This document shows, one piece after another, positions 49,584 through 58,614 of a stretch of 64,000 bases of DNA (position 1 is its first letter; each line of letters opens with the position of its first letter). The position numbers were made by a program, and so were the translations under genes. Under the pieces are notes generated by a model. That model was not told the origin of the DNA. It saw only the letters and a list, made by a program, of their open reading frames with translations, and searched no databases. The stretch spans positions 620,001-684,000 of the forward strand of contig NZ_BAAAPK010000001.1 of NCBI RefSeq assembly GCF_039531105.1. The letters run 5' to 3'. Origin of the DNA: Microbacterium lacus. Its GTDB lineage: Bacteria > Actinomycetota > Actinomycetes > Actinomycetales > Microbacteriaceae.

Positions 49584-50792
49584 TCAGCGGGAGGTCAGCA
49601 CCGCGTCCCAGAGCGCGTCGGCGACCTCGCGCTTGCTCCCGGAGACCTGGGCGACCACCTCGTCCTCGGCACCGAGGATCGTCAGGGCGTTCTCTGCGCT
49701 CTCGAACCCCTTCTGCCAGCCCACTTCGTTGACGGCGAGCAGGTCCACACCTTTGCGGCGGCGCTTCCGGCGCGCGCGGTCGAGCAGGGCATCGGCATCC
49801 GTCTCGGTCTCGGCGGCGAACCCGACGATCGTCTGCCCGTCGCGCCGACCGCGTACGAGGCCGGCGAGGATGTCCTCGGTCGCGACGAGCTGCAGCGTGA
49901 GGACCCCGCCGGTGTCCTCCTTCGCGAGCTTGCGGTCCGCGGTCTCGGCCACCCGATAGTCGGCGACCGCCGCCGCCATCACCACGACATCCGCGTCCAC
50001 CGCGCGCTCGGTGACGGCGCGGCCGAGTTCGGCCGCCGTGCCGACCCGCACGAGCTCGATGCCGGCGCGACCGATCGCGGGGGCGAGGGCGTCGGCATCC
50101 GCGTGGGCGACCACGAGCGCGACCGACGCGCCGCGGTCGGCTGCGGCCCGCGCGACGGCGACCCCCTGTCGCCCGCTCGAGCGGTTGCCGAGGAAGCGCA
50201 CCGGATCGATCGGCTCCCGCGTGCCGCCCGCGGAGACCACGACGCGCAGCCCGGACAGGTCGCGCCTGCGGTTCATGAGTGCGGAGGCATATGCGTGCAG
50301 CGCCTCGGGTTCGGTCATGCGTCCGGGGCCGACGTCACCGCCGGTCAGCGGTCCGTCCTCGGGGCCCACCACGTGCACGCCGCGCTCGCGGAGGACGGCG
50401 ACGTTGTGCACGGTCGACGGATGCCGCCACATCTCGGTGTGCATCGCGGGGGCCACCACGACCGGTGCCGTCGTCGCGAGTAGGCTCGTCCCCAGCAGGT
50501 CGTCGGCCAATCCGGCGGCCGTCTTGGCAAGGAAGTTCGCCGTCGCCGGCGCCACGATCACGAGATCGGCCGCCTGCCCGAGCGCGACGTGGCGGACTTT
50601 CGCGACGTCGTCGTGCACGGAGGTGGTGACCGGATGACGGCTGATGGCCTCCCACGTCGGCGTGCCCACGAATCGCAGCGCGTCCTCGGTGGGGATCACG
50701 TGCACCTCGTGTCCGTCCCGCACCAGCAGGCGCACGAGTTGCACGGTCTTGTAGGCGGCGATCCCGCCCGTCACTCCGACGATGACGTACAC
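49584..50792 (-). CDS. coaBC: Bifunctional phosphopantothenoylcysteine decarboxylase/phosphopantothenate-cysteine ligase
   Basis: A 402-residue flavoprotein for coenzyme A synthesis. The N-terminal CoaC part (1 to about 185) has VGVTGGIAAYK, the active His in KVRHVALGQAAD and APAMHTEMW, in place of the more common PAMN. The CoaB part (about 190-402) has SAGGTREPIDPVRFLGNRSSG and ADYRVAETADRKLAKE. The usual Cys before GDVGPGRM is Gly here. Start is GTG at 50792. Confidence 0.93.
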   Translation of the reverse strand: MYVIVGVTGGIAAYKTVQLVRLLVRDGHEVHVIPTEDALRFVGTPTWEAISRHPVTTSVHDDVAKVRHVALGQAADLVIVAPATANFLAKTAAGLADDLLGTSLLATTAPVVVAPAMHTEMWRHPSTVHNVAVLRERGVHVVGPEDGPLTGGDVGPGRMTEPEALHAYASALMNRRRDLSGLRVVVSAGGTREPIDPVRFLGNRSSGRQGVAVARAAADRGASVALVVAHADADALAPAIGRAGIELVRVGTAAELGRAVTERAVDADVVVMAAAVADYRVAETADRKLAKEDTGGVLTLQLVATEDILAGLVRGRRDGQTIVGFAAETETDADALLDRARRKRRRKGVDLLAVNEVGWQKGFESAENALTILGAEDEVVAQVSGSKREVADALWDAVLTSR

Positions 50793-50824
50793 GGCCCGAT
50801 TGTCCCACGCAGGAAGGCGCCGAC

Positions 50825-51538
50825 GTGTGCACCGTGATCATCAGCGTCCCCGACGACTCGTCGAGCCCGGTCCGCCTCCTCGCCGTCCGCGACGAGGATC
50901 CGGGACGGCCCTGGGATCGCCTCGGCCCGTGGTGGCCGCAGACACACCCCGGCGTGATCGGCATCCGGGACGCGCGCGCGGGCGGAGCCTGGCTCGCCGC
51001 GAACGAACAGGCCCGCACGCTCGCGGTCCTGCTGAACCGCCATGATCTGTCCGACCGCCGTGACGACGAGGTCACGACCCGGGGTGCGGTGGCGCTGGAT
51101 GCCGCCGCCGGGCGCGCCGTCGGCGACAGCCCGCAGACGCGCGGGTTCAACCTCGTCGAGGTGACGGCGCACACCGCCCGCGTCACCGCGTGGGACGGAC
51201 TGTGTTCCCGGACGACGGAGCTGCCGCCCGGCATCCACATGGTCGCGCACGACGACGTCGACGACCCCGAGACGCCGAGGATCGCCCGGTGGCTCCCCGA
51301 ATTCCAGGATGCCGCTCCCGCGGGCGCCGCATGGTGGAAGCCGTGGCTGGACATCGTCGAGCGCACCGCCGACCTACCGGGCGACGACCCGGCGGCGATC
51401 ATCCGCCGGCAGAGTTTCGAGGGCGTCCCCTCCTACTCGCTGCTCGTGTGTGTCGCCTCGGTCGGGGATGCCGAGTTCGACGTCCGCGATGCGCCGTTCA
51501 CGACCCCGGGGACGTGGACGCCCGCGGCGCTGCGCTGA
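50825..51538 (+). CDS. NRDE/TANGO2 family protein
   Basis: A 237-residue protein with the family start MCTVIISVP, the degenerate NRDE region VRDEDPGRPWDRLGPWW, and GAWLAANEQARTLAVLLNR. Members are NTN-hydrolase-fold proteins linked to haem or lipid handling, with Cys2 as the possible N-terminal nucleophile. Start is GTG at 50825. The 3' end overlaps the convergent glycosyltransferase gene by 41 bases. Confidence 0.85.
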   Translation: MCTVIISVPDDSSSPVRLLAVRDEDPGRPWDRLGPWWPQTHPGVIGIRDARAGGAWLAANEQARTLAVLLNRHDLSDRRDDEVTTRGAVALDAAAGRAVGDSPQTRGFNLVEVTAHTARVTAWDGLCSRTTELPPGIHMVAHDDVDDPETPRIARWLPEFQDAAPAGAAWWKPWLDIVERTADLPGDDPAAIIRRQSFEGVPSYSLLVCVASVGDAEFDVRDAPFTTPGTWTPAALR

Positions 51539-53111
51539 GCGCCCGCCGCGATGCGCTGAGCATGCCCCGCGCCCGCCGCGCGCCGCGCGCGATCAGATCG
51601 CGCGCAATGCCGGCGGGCCATTGACGGCGCAGCTCCACGCCGTCGCGGCCCTCGACGAGGGCGCACCGGCGCCCGGCCCACACCGGTGACGGCCCGAGGG
51701 CGCGAAGTATCCCCGGATCGGCATGCAGCGGGACATCGAAGGTCCACCCCAGGCGTCGCACGTGTGCGCGCAGGCGTCCGCCGACCGAGGGATCCTGACG
51801 CGCGAACACGCGGACCGGGTCGATCACGACGCGCGCGTCGCGCAGCCCGGGCGCCGACGCACCGGGGATGCGGCGCTCGAAGGCGTCGGGCGACGCTTCG
51901 AGCCGCAGCTCGACCCGGTCCGCCGGCGCCGCCGTGCCCGGCGGGATCACGAGGCCGAGCGCACGCCCGATGCCGTCCGGCGTGAGGTCCTCGCCGTCCG
52001 TGTCGAGCACGCGCGCGCGGATCGTGAGCGCGATCTTGCCGCGGGTCCACTCCGCCGCCACGATGCGGGCGTCGGCGCGCAGGCCGGCGTCGTAGTCGGC
52101 CAGGCGCAGGAGGTCCTCGCGACGGCCCGCCCGCAGCGCGCTCGAGCGCACCCGGAGCGGAAGCGGCAGTCCGTCCTCGACGGAAGACCCGAACCGGCGC
52201 TGGGCGAGCGGGATCACCGCGTCCAGGAACCGCTCGCGGTAGGCGGCCGGGTAGCGCCGCATCCGCTTTCCGCCGAGCCGCCCGAGGATCTTGCCGCGGT
52301 ACCAATGCCGCAGCAGGGTGTCCCGCAGGGCTCCCGGTTCGGTGTTGCGCTCCACGAGGTCGAGCACGGCTTCCAGGTGCGGGAAGTACGTCTCGGGGTC
52401 GATGCGCGACGAGCTCGCGCTGCCGGCGTTCTTCAGCCACGCGTAGCAGGGCGTCGAGGCGAGGATCGAGATCGTCCGTGCCCGGAAGTAGGCCTCCATC
52501 ACGAACAGATGATCCTCCAGCCGCACGCGGCCGTTCGGATAGCGGATGCCGCCATCTCGGAGGAACGCCGTCCGGAAGAGCTTGTGCGGCGTCAGCAGCG
52601 CCAGCAACGGGTCGCGCCCGAGCTCGGCGCGAGGGATGTCCCGCCGGAACACCGAGCGCGGGATGTCCCGGCCGATCCCGACGACCCGGCCGATCACCAC
52701 GTCCGACGTGTGCGCGTCGGCGTACGCGGCGAGCGCGCGGAGGGCGTCGGGATAGAGGCGGTCGTCCTGGTCGGCGAAGAACACGTACCGCCCGCGCGCC
52801 GCGTCGATCCCGTGGTTGCGCGGCGTCCCCGGCCAGCCGGTGTGCGGCAGCGTCAGGACACGCACGTGCGGCCGGGTGCGGGCGACCTCCGCGAGCCGCG
52901 CGCGCGTCGTCTCGCCGGATCCGTCGTCGCACAGGAGAACCTCGAAAGCACCGGGCGGAATCGTCTGGCGATCCAGGGACGCGATCAGGTCGTCGAAGGT
53001 CGGGCCGGGCTCGTACACCGGGACGATCACGCTGACGTGGGGCGGGGAGTGATGGGCGGACACAGGGCGAGGCAACACCCGCCGCCTGAGAACCGGCGGA
53101 GGGTTGCGCAT
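51498..53111 (-). CDS. Family 2 glycosyltransferase
   Basis: A 537-residue protein. A GT-A domain (about 25-240) begins HVSVIVPVYEPGPTFDDLI and has the metal/sugar motif FADQDDRLYPD; the typical acceptor-site region GRVRLEDHLFVMEAYFRA follows. The C-terminal half (about 300-537) is beta-rich and not recognised. It probably adds sugars to an envelope polymer or glycan. Start ATG 53111 is weakly supported; GTG 53063 would trim 16 residues. Confidence 0.85.
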   Translation of the reverse strand: MRNPPPVLRRRVLPRPVSAHHSPPHVSVIVPVYEPGPTFDDLIASLDRQTIPPGAFEVLLCDDGSGETTRARLAEVARTRPHVRVLTLPHTGWPGTPRNHGIDAARGRYVFFADQDDRLYPDALRALAAYADAHTSDVVIGRVVGIGRDIPRSVFRRDIPRAELGRDPLLALLTPHKLFRTAFLRDGGIRYPNGRVRLEDHLFVMEAYFRARTISILASTPCYAWLKNAGSASSSRIDPETYFPHLEAVLDLVERNTEPGALRDTLLRHWYRGKILGRLGGKRMRRYPAAYRERFLDAVIPLAQRRFGSSVEDGLPLPLRVRSSALRAGRREDLLRLADYDAGLRADARIVAAEWTRGKIALTIRARVLDTDGEDLTPDGIGRALGLVIPPGTAAPADRVELRLEASPDAFERRIPGASAPGLRDARVVIDPVRVFARQDPSVGGRLRAHVRRLGWTFDVPLHADPGILRALGPSPVWAGRRCALVEGRDGVELRRQWPAGIARDLIARGARRARGMLSASRRALSAAPRASTSPGS

Positions 53112-53171
53112 CCGCCCGCCGTATGCTGTGCCGCGGCATCCACCGTCCGCTCGAAGGGGCAGGATGGGACG

Positions 53172-54224
53172 ATGCCGCTCGATCCCTTCTTCGCCGAGCG
53201 CCTGCGCGTGCACCGGCGGTACCTGATCGGGCAGCGGATCGCGCCGCTGCGCTCCCGCGTGACGCGGTGGTGGCGGCGGCTGCGGGGGGAAACGGATGCC
53301 GCGGCCCCCGCCCCGCGGCGGGGCCGCGCGTTGACCCCGCGCGAGCGGCACCGACGCGCTGCTCTCGCGTGGGACCGCACCGAGCTGAAGACCGTCGGGA
53401 CGCCCGGCCCCGAGCTGCGCACGAGCGAGCACACGGTCGAGGTCCCCGGATACCCCTCGGTCCGGGTGCGGATCTACCACCCGCCGACCGCGGAGACCCC
53501 GCCGGTCTGGCTGTCGTTCTTCGGCGGCGCGTTCCGCATCGGCGGCATCGACTATCCGACGACGGACGCCGCGAACCGGCGCCGGGCCGCGGAGGCGGGC
53601 GTCGCGATCGCCGCCGTCGACTACGCGCTCGCCCCCGAGCACCGGTTCCCGACGCAGATCGAACAGGCGCGCGCGGCGCTGGCGTGGATCCACGCGCACG
53701 CCGCCGAGATCGGGGTGGATGCCGACCGCATCGGCGTCGCGGGTATCTCGGCGGGCGGGTCCCTCGCCGCCGCCCTGACGATCGCGAACCGCGATCGGAG
53801 CGGCATTCCGATCCGCCTGCAGCTGCTCGAGGTGCCGGTGACGGACCTCACCGGCCGGCACCTGGATCTGCGCGCGACGTGGGCGCTCGGCATCCCGAGC
53901 GTGATCGCCCTGCGCGAGCTGCGGTCGGTCGCGCGCACGTATCTCGCCTCGCCGGCGGATGCGCGCGATCCGCTCGCCTCACCCCTCCGGGCCGCCTCGC
54001 ACGCGGGCCTTCCGGAGGCGGTGATCCTCACCGCGGAGTACGACCCGCTCCGCGGCGACGGGGCGGCGTACGCGGCGAAGCTGCGCGCGGCCGGGGTCGA
54101 GGCGAGCGCGGTGCGCTATCTCGGGGTCACGCACGACACGTGGATGTTCACCGGGGCGCTGCCCGCTGCTCGCCGCTGGCACGCGGAGGTCGTCAGCACG
54201 CTCGCTCGCCTGCACGAGCGCTGA
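53172..54224 (+). CDS. Alpha/beta hydrolase with an altered oxyanion motif
   Basis: A 350-residue HSL-like hydrolase. The nucleophile Ser lies in GVAGISAGGSLAAAL, and the acid and His are in EYDPLRGDG and VTHDTWMF. The oxyanion motif is FFGGAF where HGGGF is usual, so the His is replaced by Phe. An N-terminal extension of about 85 residues is rich in Arg. ATG 53172 lies 6 bases after CAGGAT, a leaderless-like arrangement. It is divergent from the glycosyltransferase. Confidence 0.85.
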   Translation: MPLDPFFAERLRVHRRYLIGQRIAPLRSRVTRWWRRLRGETDAAAPAPRRGRALTPRERHRRAALAWDRTELKTVGTPGPELRTSEHTVEVPGYPSVRVRIYHPPTAETPPVWLSFFGGAFRIGGIDYPTTDAANRRRAAEAGVAIAAVDYALAPEHRFPTQIEQARAALAWIHAHAAEIGVDADRIGVAGISAGGSLAAALTIANRDRSGIPIRLQLLEVPVTDLTGRHLDLRATWALGIPSVIALRELRSVARTYLASPADARDPLASPLRAASHAGLPEAVILTAEYDPLRGDGAAYAAKLRAAGVEASAVRYLGVTHDTWMFTGALPAARRWHAEVVSTLARLHER

Positions 54225-54229
54225 CCGGG

Positions 54230-55552
54230 TCAGAACGCGGACAGGTTCGCCTGCAGGCCGCCGGGCACGAACTCCGAGCGCAGGATCCCGCGGCGCCGCA
54301 GGATCGGCACGAGGTCGTCCAGGGCGCGGTGCAGCGTGACCGGATGCAGGTCGCCGGAGAAGATCAGGCCGTCGTTGTCGGCGTCGTCCCCGAGTGCTTG
54401 GATGAGGTCGGCGAGTTCGTCGGCGGTGCCGACCGTGCCGCTGATGCCGTCGCCGATGCGGCCGAGCCGGGCCTTGCCCGCGAGGATCTCACGCAGCGGG
54501 ACACCCTCGAACGAATCGAACCGGCCGCGCAGCCCTTTGATCGTGCCGCGCGAGACGTGCTCGCCGAAGATCCCCTCATCGAGCGGCTCGTCCAGGTCGA
54601 GCGTCGTCAGATCGGTCTCCAGATCGCTCGACCACGCTTCCGCGACAGCGCGCAGCGCCGCCTCGTCGGGGTTCGCGGATGCCGCCACGATGCGGTCGGC
54701 CTCCTCGACGGATGCCGCCACGATCGGCTTGAACACGAACAGCGTCTTGATCGAGGCGGGATCGCGCCCGTGCGCGACGGCATCCGCGCGGACCTTCTCG
54801 CGGTAGGCGCGCACGGCACCGACGTCGAGGTTCGACAGCGCGAGCTGGATCTGCGAGTTCTCCCCGGCGAAGCGGATGCCGCGGGGCGACCCCCCGGGGG
54901 AGGCCACGACCGGCTCGGAGGGGAGGGGCTCCGCGTTGAGCGGTCCGTCGAACGAGAAGTACTGCCCGCGGTGCTGCACCGCGCGGATCTTGGTGCCGTC
55001 GGCGTAGATCTGGGTCTCCGGATCGGCGATCAGGGCGTCGTCGTCCCAGCTGCGCCAGAGCAGGCGCAGGGCGTCCAGCCATTCCTGCGCCCGGTCGTAC
55101 GCGGCGTCGTGCGGCAGGCGCTCCTGGCCGAAGTGGTGGGCGGAGCCGACGTCGGTGACGACGTTGAGCCCGAGCCGGCCGCCGGAGAGGTGCTGCAGAG
55201 ACGCGAACTGCCGTGCCGCGGTGTAGGGGTGCCAGCCGGCCGGGTTCGCGGTCGGGATGACGCCCAGGTGCTCGGTCGCGGCGAAGAGGTAGGGCGCGAG
55301 CGTCCACGGGTCGTGCTTGGGTCCGCCGTAGGCCTTGCGCACCCGCAGGTCCAGCGTCTCCGGGCTGATCCCGACCGAGAGGGCGTCCTCGATCAGGACG
55401 AAGTCCATGCCCGCCTGCTCGAGCGTCCGCGCGCCCTCCTGGTAGAGCCCGGGCTTGCGCCAGTCGTAGTTCCACTCCCAGTACGGCCGTGCCCAGCCGT
55501 GCGGACCGAATCCGCGCGAGAGGAACCAGCCGAAGTGCTGCGTCTTGCTCAT
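54230..55552 (-). CDS. LLM class flavin monooxygenase, NtaA/SnaA/DszA group
   Basis: A 440-residue FMNH2-dependent monooxygenase. It has the long-form features of the NtaA/SnaA/DszA group: GLYQEGARTLEQAGMDFVLI, LAPYLFAATEHLGVIPTANP and LSGGRLGLNVVTDVG. Members act on nitrilotriacetate, alkyl sulfones or sulfides and similar compounds. ATG 55552 overlaps the stop of the O-acetylhomoserine sulfhydrylase gene (ATGA), so a sulfur-scavenging role is likely (inference). Confidence 0.9.
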   Translation of the reverse strand: MSKTQHFGWFLSRGFGPHGWARPYWEWNYDWRKPGLYQEGARTLEQAGMDFVLIEDALSVGISPETLDLRVRKAYGGPKHDPWTLAPYLFAATEHLGVIPTANPAGWHPYTAARQFASLQHLSGGRLGLNVVTDVGSAHHFGQERLPHDAAYDRAQEWLDALRLLWRSWDDDALIADPETQIYADGTKIRAVQHRGQYFSFDGPLNAEPLPSEPVVASPGGSPRGIRFAGENSQIQLALSNLDVGAVRAYREKVRADAVAHGRDPASIKTLFVFKPIVAASVEEADRIVAASANPDEAALRAVAEAWSSDLETDLTTLDLDEPLDEGIFGEHVSRGTIKGLRGRFDSFEGVPLREILAGKARLGRIGDGISGTVGTADELADLIQALGDDADNDGLIFSGDLHPVTLHRALDDLVPILRRRGILRSEFVPGGLQANLSAF

Positions 55553-56916
55553 ACGATGCCGGCCCGCTCCAGAAGCTCCGCGGCTTCCACGGCGCCGAGG
55601 GCGCGGTCGAGGTCGGCGATCAGGTCGTCGGCGTCCTCGAGGCCGATCGACAGGCGCAGCAGCCCTTGCCCGATCCCTGCCGCCTGCCGCTCCTGCTCGG
55701 TCCGGTTGACGTGCGTGGTCGAGGCCGGGTGGAGCACGAGCGAGCGCACGTCCCCGAGGTGGGTCATCCGGGTGAACAGCTCCACCGCGTTCACGAACGT
55801 CCGTGCGGCATCCCGCCCGCCGCGCAGCGTGAACGAGAACACCGAACCCGCACCGCGCGGGAGGTAGCGCTCGGCGAGCGCGTGATAGGGGCTCGAGGGG
55901 AGTCCGCTGTAGTCGACCGACTCGACGGCGGGGTGCTCGGCGAGCCACTCCGCGATGCGCTGAGCCGACTCGGTGTGCCGCTGCACGCGCAGCGACAGCG
56001 TCTCGATGCCCTGCAGGATGAAGAACGCGTTGAACGGCGACGGCGAGGGGCCCTGGCGGAGGGCGATGTTCGCACGCGCGTAGTCCAGGAACGCGGCGCG
56101 GCCCGATCGCTCGGCGACCGTGCGTCCGTCGCTGCCCGGGGTGCGGGTGAGGTGCGGGAAGCGGTCGCCTGTTGCTGTCCAGTCGATGCGCCCGGCATCC
56201 ACGATCACTCCGCCGAGAACCGTGCCGTGCCCGGCCAGGAACTTGCTCGCCGAGTGCACGACGACATCGGCGCCGTGCTCGATCGGGCGCAGCAGGTAGG
56301 GCGTCGCGAGGGTGCTGTCGATGATGAGGGGGATGCCGTGGCGGCGGGCGACGGCGGCGACGGCGGCGATGTCGAGGATCTCGTTGCGCGGATTCGGGAT
56401 CGACTCGGCGAACAGGGCTTTCGTCTCGGGGCGGATGGCCGCCTCCCACGCGGCCGGGTCGTTCGCCTCGGTCACGAACGAGGTCTCGATGCCCAGGCGC
56501 GAGAAGTTGTCGCGGAAGAGTTCGCGCGAGCCTTCGTAGATGCCGGATGCCGAGACGAGGTGGTCGCCCGATGCGGCGAGTGCGAGCACGGCCGTGGAGA
56601 CCGCCGCCTGACCGCTGCCGACCAGAAGCGCTCCGGCGCCGCCCTCCAGGTCGGCGATGCGGCGCTCGACCGCGGAGTTCGTGGGGTTGCCGACGCGCGT
56701 GTAGCTGTATCCGTCGTCGGACTGCACGAAGCGCTCGTTCGCCTGGTCGAAGTCGGCGAACTCGAACCCGGCCGTCAGGTAGATCGGCGTCGCGCGCGGG
56801 CGGTGCCCGTCGATGCGGTCCGCGCCCGCGTGGATCTGGCGCGTCGCGAAGCCGAGGGTGTCGGGACGAGTGGTCTCGGGGCGCGGCGCGTCGGCGGGAT
56901 CGCGATGTTCGGGCAT
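55549..56916 (-). CDS. metY: O-acetylhomoserine aminocarboxypropyltransferase
   Basis: A 455-residue PLP enzyme. The lysine is in VVHSASKFLAGHGTVLGG, with GSGQAAVSTAVLA for phosphate binding and a C-terminal HPASTTHVNRTEQERQAAGI region typical of MetY. It makes homocysteine from O-acetylhomoserine and sulfide (or methionine with methanethiol). It is the first gene of a two-gene operon with the LLM monooxygenase. Confidence 0.9.
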   Translation of the reverse strand: MPEHRDPADAPRPETTRPDTLGFATRQIHAGADRIDGHRPRATPIYLTAGFEFADFDQANERFVQSDDGYSYTRVGNPTNSAVERRIADLEGGAGALLVGSGQAAVSTAVLALAASGDHLVSASGIYEGSRELFRDNFSRLGIETSFVTEANDPAAWEAAIRPETKALFAESIPNPRNEILDIAAVAAVARRHGIPLIIDSTLATPYLLRPIEHGADVVVHSASKFLAGHGTVLGGVIVDAGRIDWTATGDRFPHLTRTPGSDGRTVAERSGRAAFLDYARANIALRQGPSPSPFNAFFILQGIETLSLRVQRHTESAQRIAEWLAEHPAVESVDYSGLPSSPYHALAERYLPRGAGSVFSFTLRGGRDAARTFVNAVELFTRMTHLGDVRSLVLHPASTTHVNRTEQERQAAGIGQGLLRLSIGLEDADDLIADLDRALGAVEAAELLERAGIV

Positions 56917-56976
56917 GCCGGGAGACTACGGGCCGCCGCGCCCGGCGTCACCTCGCGCGTAAAGCGCGGAAACATC

Positions 56977-58614
56977 TCAGACGGCCAGGGCGCGATGGAC
57001 CGACGCCACCGCGCTGGAGCCCTCACCGACGGCGGCGGCGACGCGCTTCATGGATCCGCGCCGCACGTCGCCTGCGGCGAACACCCGCGGCAGCGAGGTC
57101 TCGAAGGGCAGCGGCTCGCGGCCGAGGCTCTGCCAGTGCGACAGCGCGTAGGCGGCGACATCCGTCCCGGTTCTGACGAACCCGTCCTCGTCGAGGTCGA
57201 CCCCTCGCAGCCACCCCGTCGCGGGCTCGGCGCCGATGAAGCAGAACAGGCCCCGCGCGTCGACGGTTCCGAGGCTGTCGATGTGGACGCGCTCCAGCCC
57301 GGCATCCCCCTCCAGGCCCACGACGCGCGACGAGGTGTGCACGTCGATGCGCGGATCCTCCACGAGCCGGTCGACGAGGTACGACGACATCCGGGCGCCG
57401 AGGTCGTCGCCGCGCACCACGAGGTGCACAGGGCAGCCGTTCGCGGCGAGATACAGGGCCGCTTGCCCTGCGGAGTTCGCCCCGCCCACCACGACCACCG
57501 GAGCGTTCAGCACCTGGCGGAGCTCCAGCTGGGTCGCCGCGTAGTAGATGCCCGAGCGCTCGAACCGATCCCAGTGCTCCAGCGCGAGCGTCCGATATGC
57601 GGCGCCCGCGGTCACGATCACAGAACGGGTCCGCACGACCCGCCCGTCGGTCAGGGTCACGTGCAGCAGATCGCCGACGGGGTCGAGGCGCACCGCTTCG
57701 CACGGTGCGTACACCCGCACGCCGAACTTCAGGGCCTGCAGCGACGCCTGCCCGATCAGGTCGCCTCCGGCCACGCCGAACGGGAACCCCAGGAAGTTCT
57801 CGATGCGCGACGTGGCCGCCGCCTGACCACCCGGGGCGACGGCATCCAGCAGGACGGTGCTGAGACCTTCGGAGGCGCCGTAGATCGCCGCCGCCAGCCC
57901 CGCCGGTCCACCGCCGACGACGACCAGGTCGACGATCTCGTCGGCGTGCGCCTGGTAGCTGAGACCCAGCCGCTCGGCGACCATGCCCGGGGTCGCCCGC
58001 ACGATCGGCTCGCCCTGGATGAACGCGACGGGCAGATCGTCGGGGTCGAGCCGGTGGGCGGATGCCGGCGGGTCGGCCGGGTCGATCTCGACGGTGGTGT
58101 GCGCCAGACCGAACCGCTCGGCGAAGCGTCGCAGCGCGAGAAAGTCCCGCGAGGAGCGGGCGCCGACGAGCTTGAGCGTCAGCGCGGCCGGTCCCTCGCG
58201 CAGCGACTCGCGCCGGGCCCAGAGCGCGTGCAGGATCAGGTCGCACAGTTCGTCGTCCTCGGCCATGAGCCGCCGCAGCTGGGTGTGGGGGATCCGGCGC
58301 ACGCGCCCCGGCACGATCACCCGTGCCGACAGGAACGCGTTCTGCTCGTTGAGCACACCCAGTTCGCCGGCGAACGTGCGCGGACCCATCCGCGTGATGA
58401 TCGCCTCCTCGACCCACCACAGCGAATCGCGGACGATCTCGACCTCCGCCGTCTCGAGCAGAGCGAGTTCGTACGCGGCATCGCCGGAGCGGAAGAGGTA
58501 GTCGCCCACCTCGACGTCGACAGGCGTCCCGAACGCGCACAGTCGCTCCCACTGCGCGTCCGTGAGCGCGGGCGACATCGTCGGATTCAGGTCGGATCCC
58601 ATGGGTCGGGTCAC
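56977..58614 (-). CDS. Cyclic-nucleotide-domain thioredoxin-reductase-like flavoprotein lacking the CxxC
   Basis: A 545-residue three-part protein. Residues about 15-135 are a cyclic-nucleotide-binding-like domain (FGTPVDVEVGDYLFRSGDAA; RTFAGELGVLNEQ). Residues about 143-220 are a degenerate thioredoxin-like fold without Cys. Residues about 225-545 are a thioredoxin-reductase-like FAD/NADPH domain (VVGGGPAGLAAAIYGASEG; AAGDVRRG). The CxxC disulfide of thioredoxin reductase is replaced in IYYAATQLE. GTG 58614 overlaps the NhaA-DsbA stop; ATG 58602 is the alternative. Confidence 0.88.
   Translation of the reverse strand: MTRPMGSDLNPTMSPALTDAQWERLCAFGTPVDVEVGDYLFRSGDAAYELALLETAEVEIVRDSLWWVEEAIITRMGPRTFAGELGVLNEQNAFLSARVIVPGRVRRIPHTQLRRLMAEDDELCDLILHALWARRESLREGPAALTLKLVGARSSRDFLALRRFAERFGLAHTTVEIDPADPPASAHRLDPDDLPVAFIQGEPIVRATPGMVAERLGLSYQAHADEIVDLVVVGGGPAGLAAAIYGASEGLSTVLLDAVAPGGQAAATSRIENFLGFPFGVAGGDLIGQASLQALKFGVRVYAPCEAVRLDPVGDLLHVTLTDGRVVRTRSVIVTAGAAYRTLALEHWDRFERSGIYYAATQLELRQVLNAPVVVVGGANSAGQAALYLAANGCPVHLVVRGDDLGARMSSYLVDRLVEDPRIDVHTSSRVVGLEGDAGLERVHIDSLGTVDARGLFCFIGAEPATGWLRGVDLDEDGFVRTGTDVAAYALSHWQSLGREPLPFETSLPRVFAAGDVRRGSMKRVAAAVGEGSSAVASVHRALAV

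Noticed and set aside
54230..56449. Longer LLM protein extended upstream through metY
   Set aside because: Homology starts at the ATG at 55552, which overlaps the metY stop; the extension is antisense-like noise in another frame of metY.
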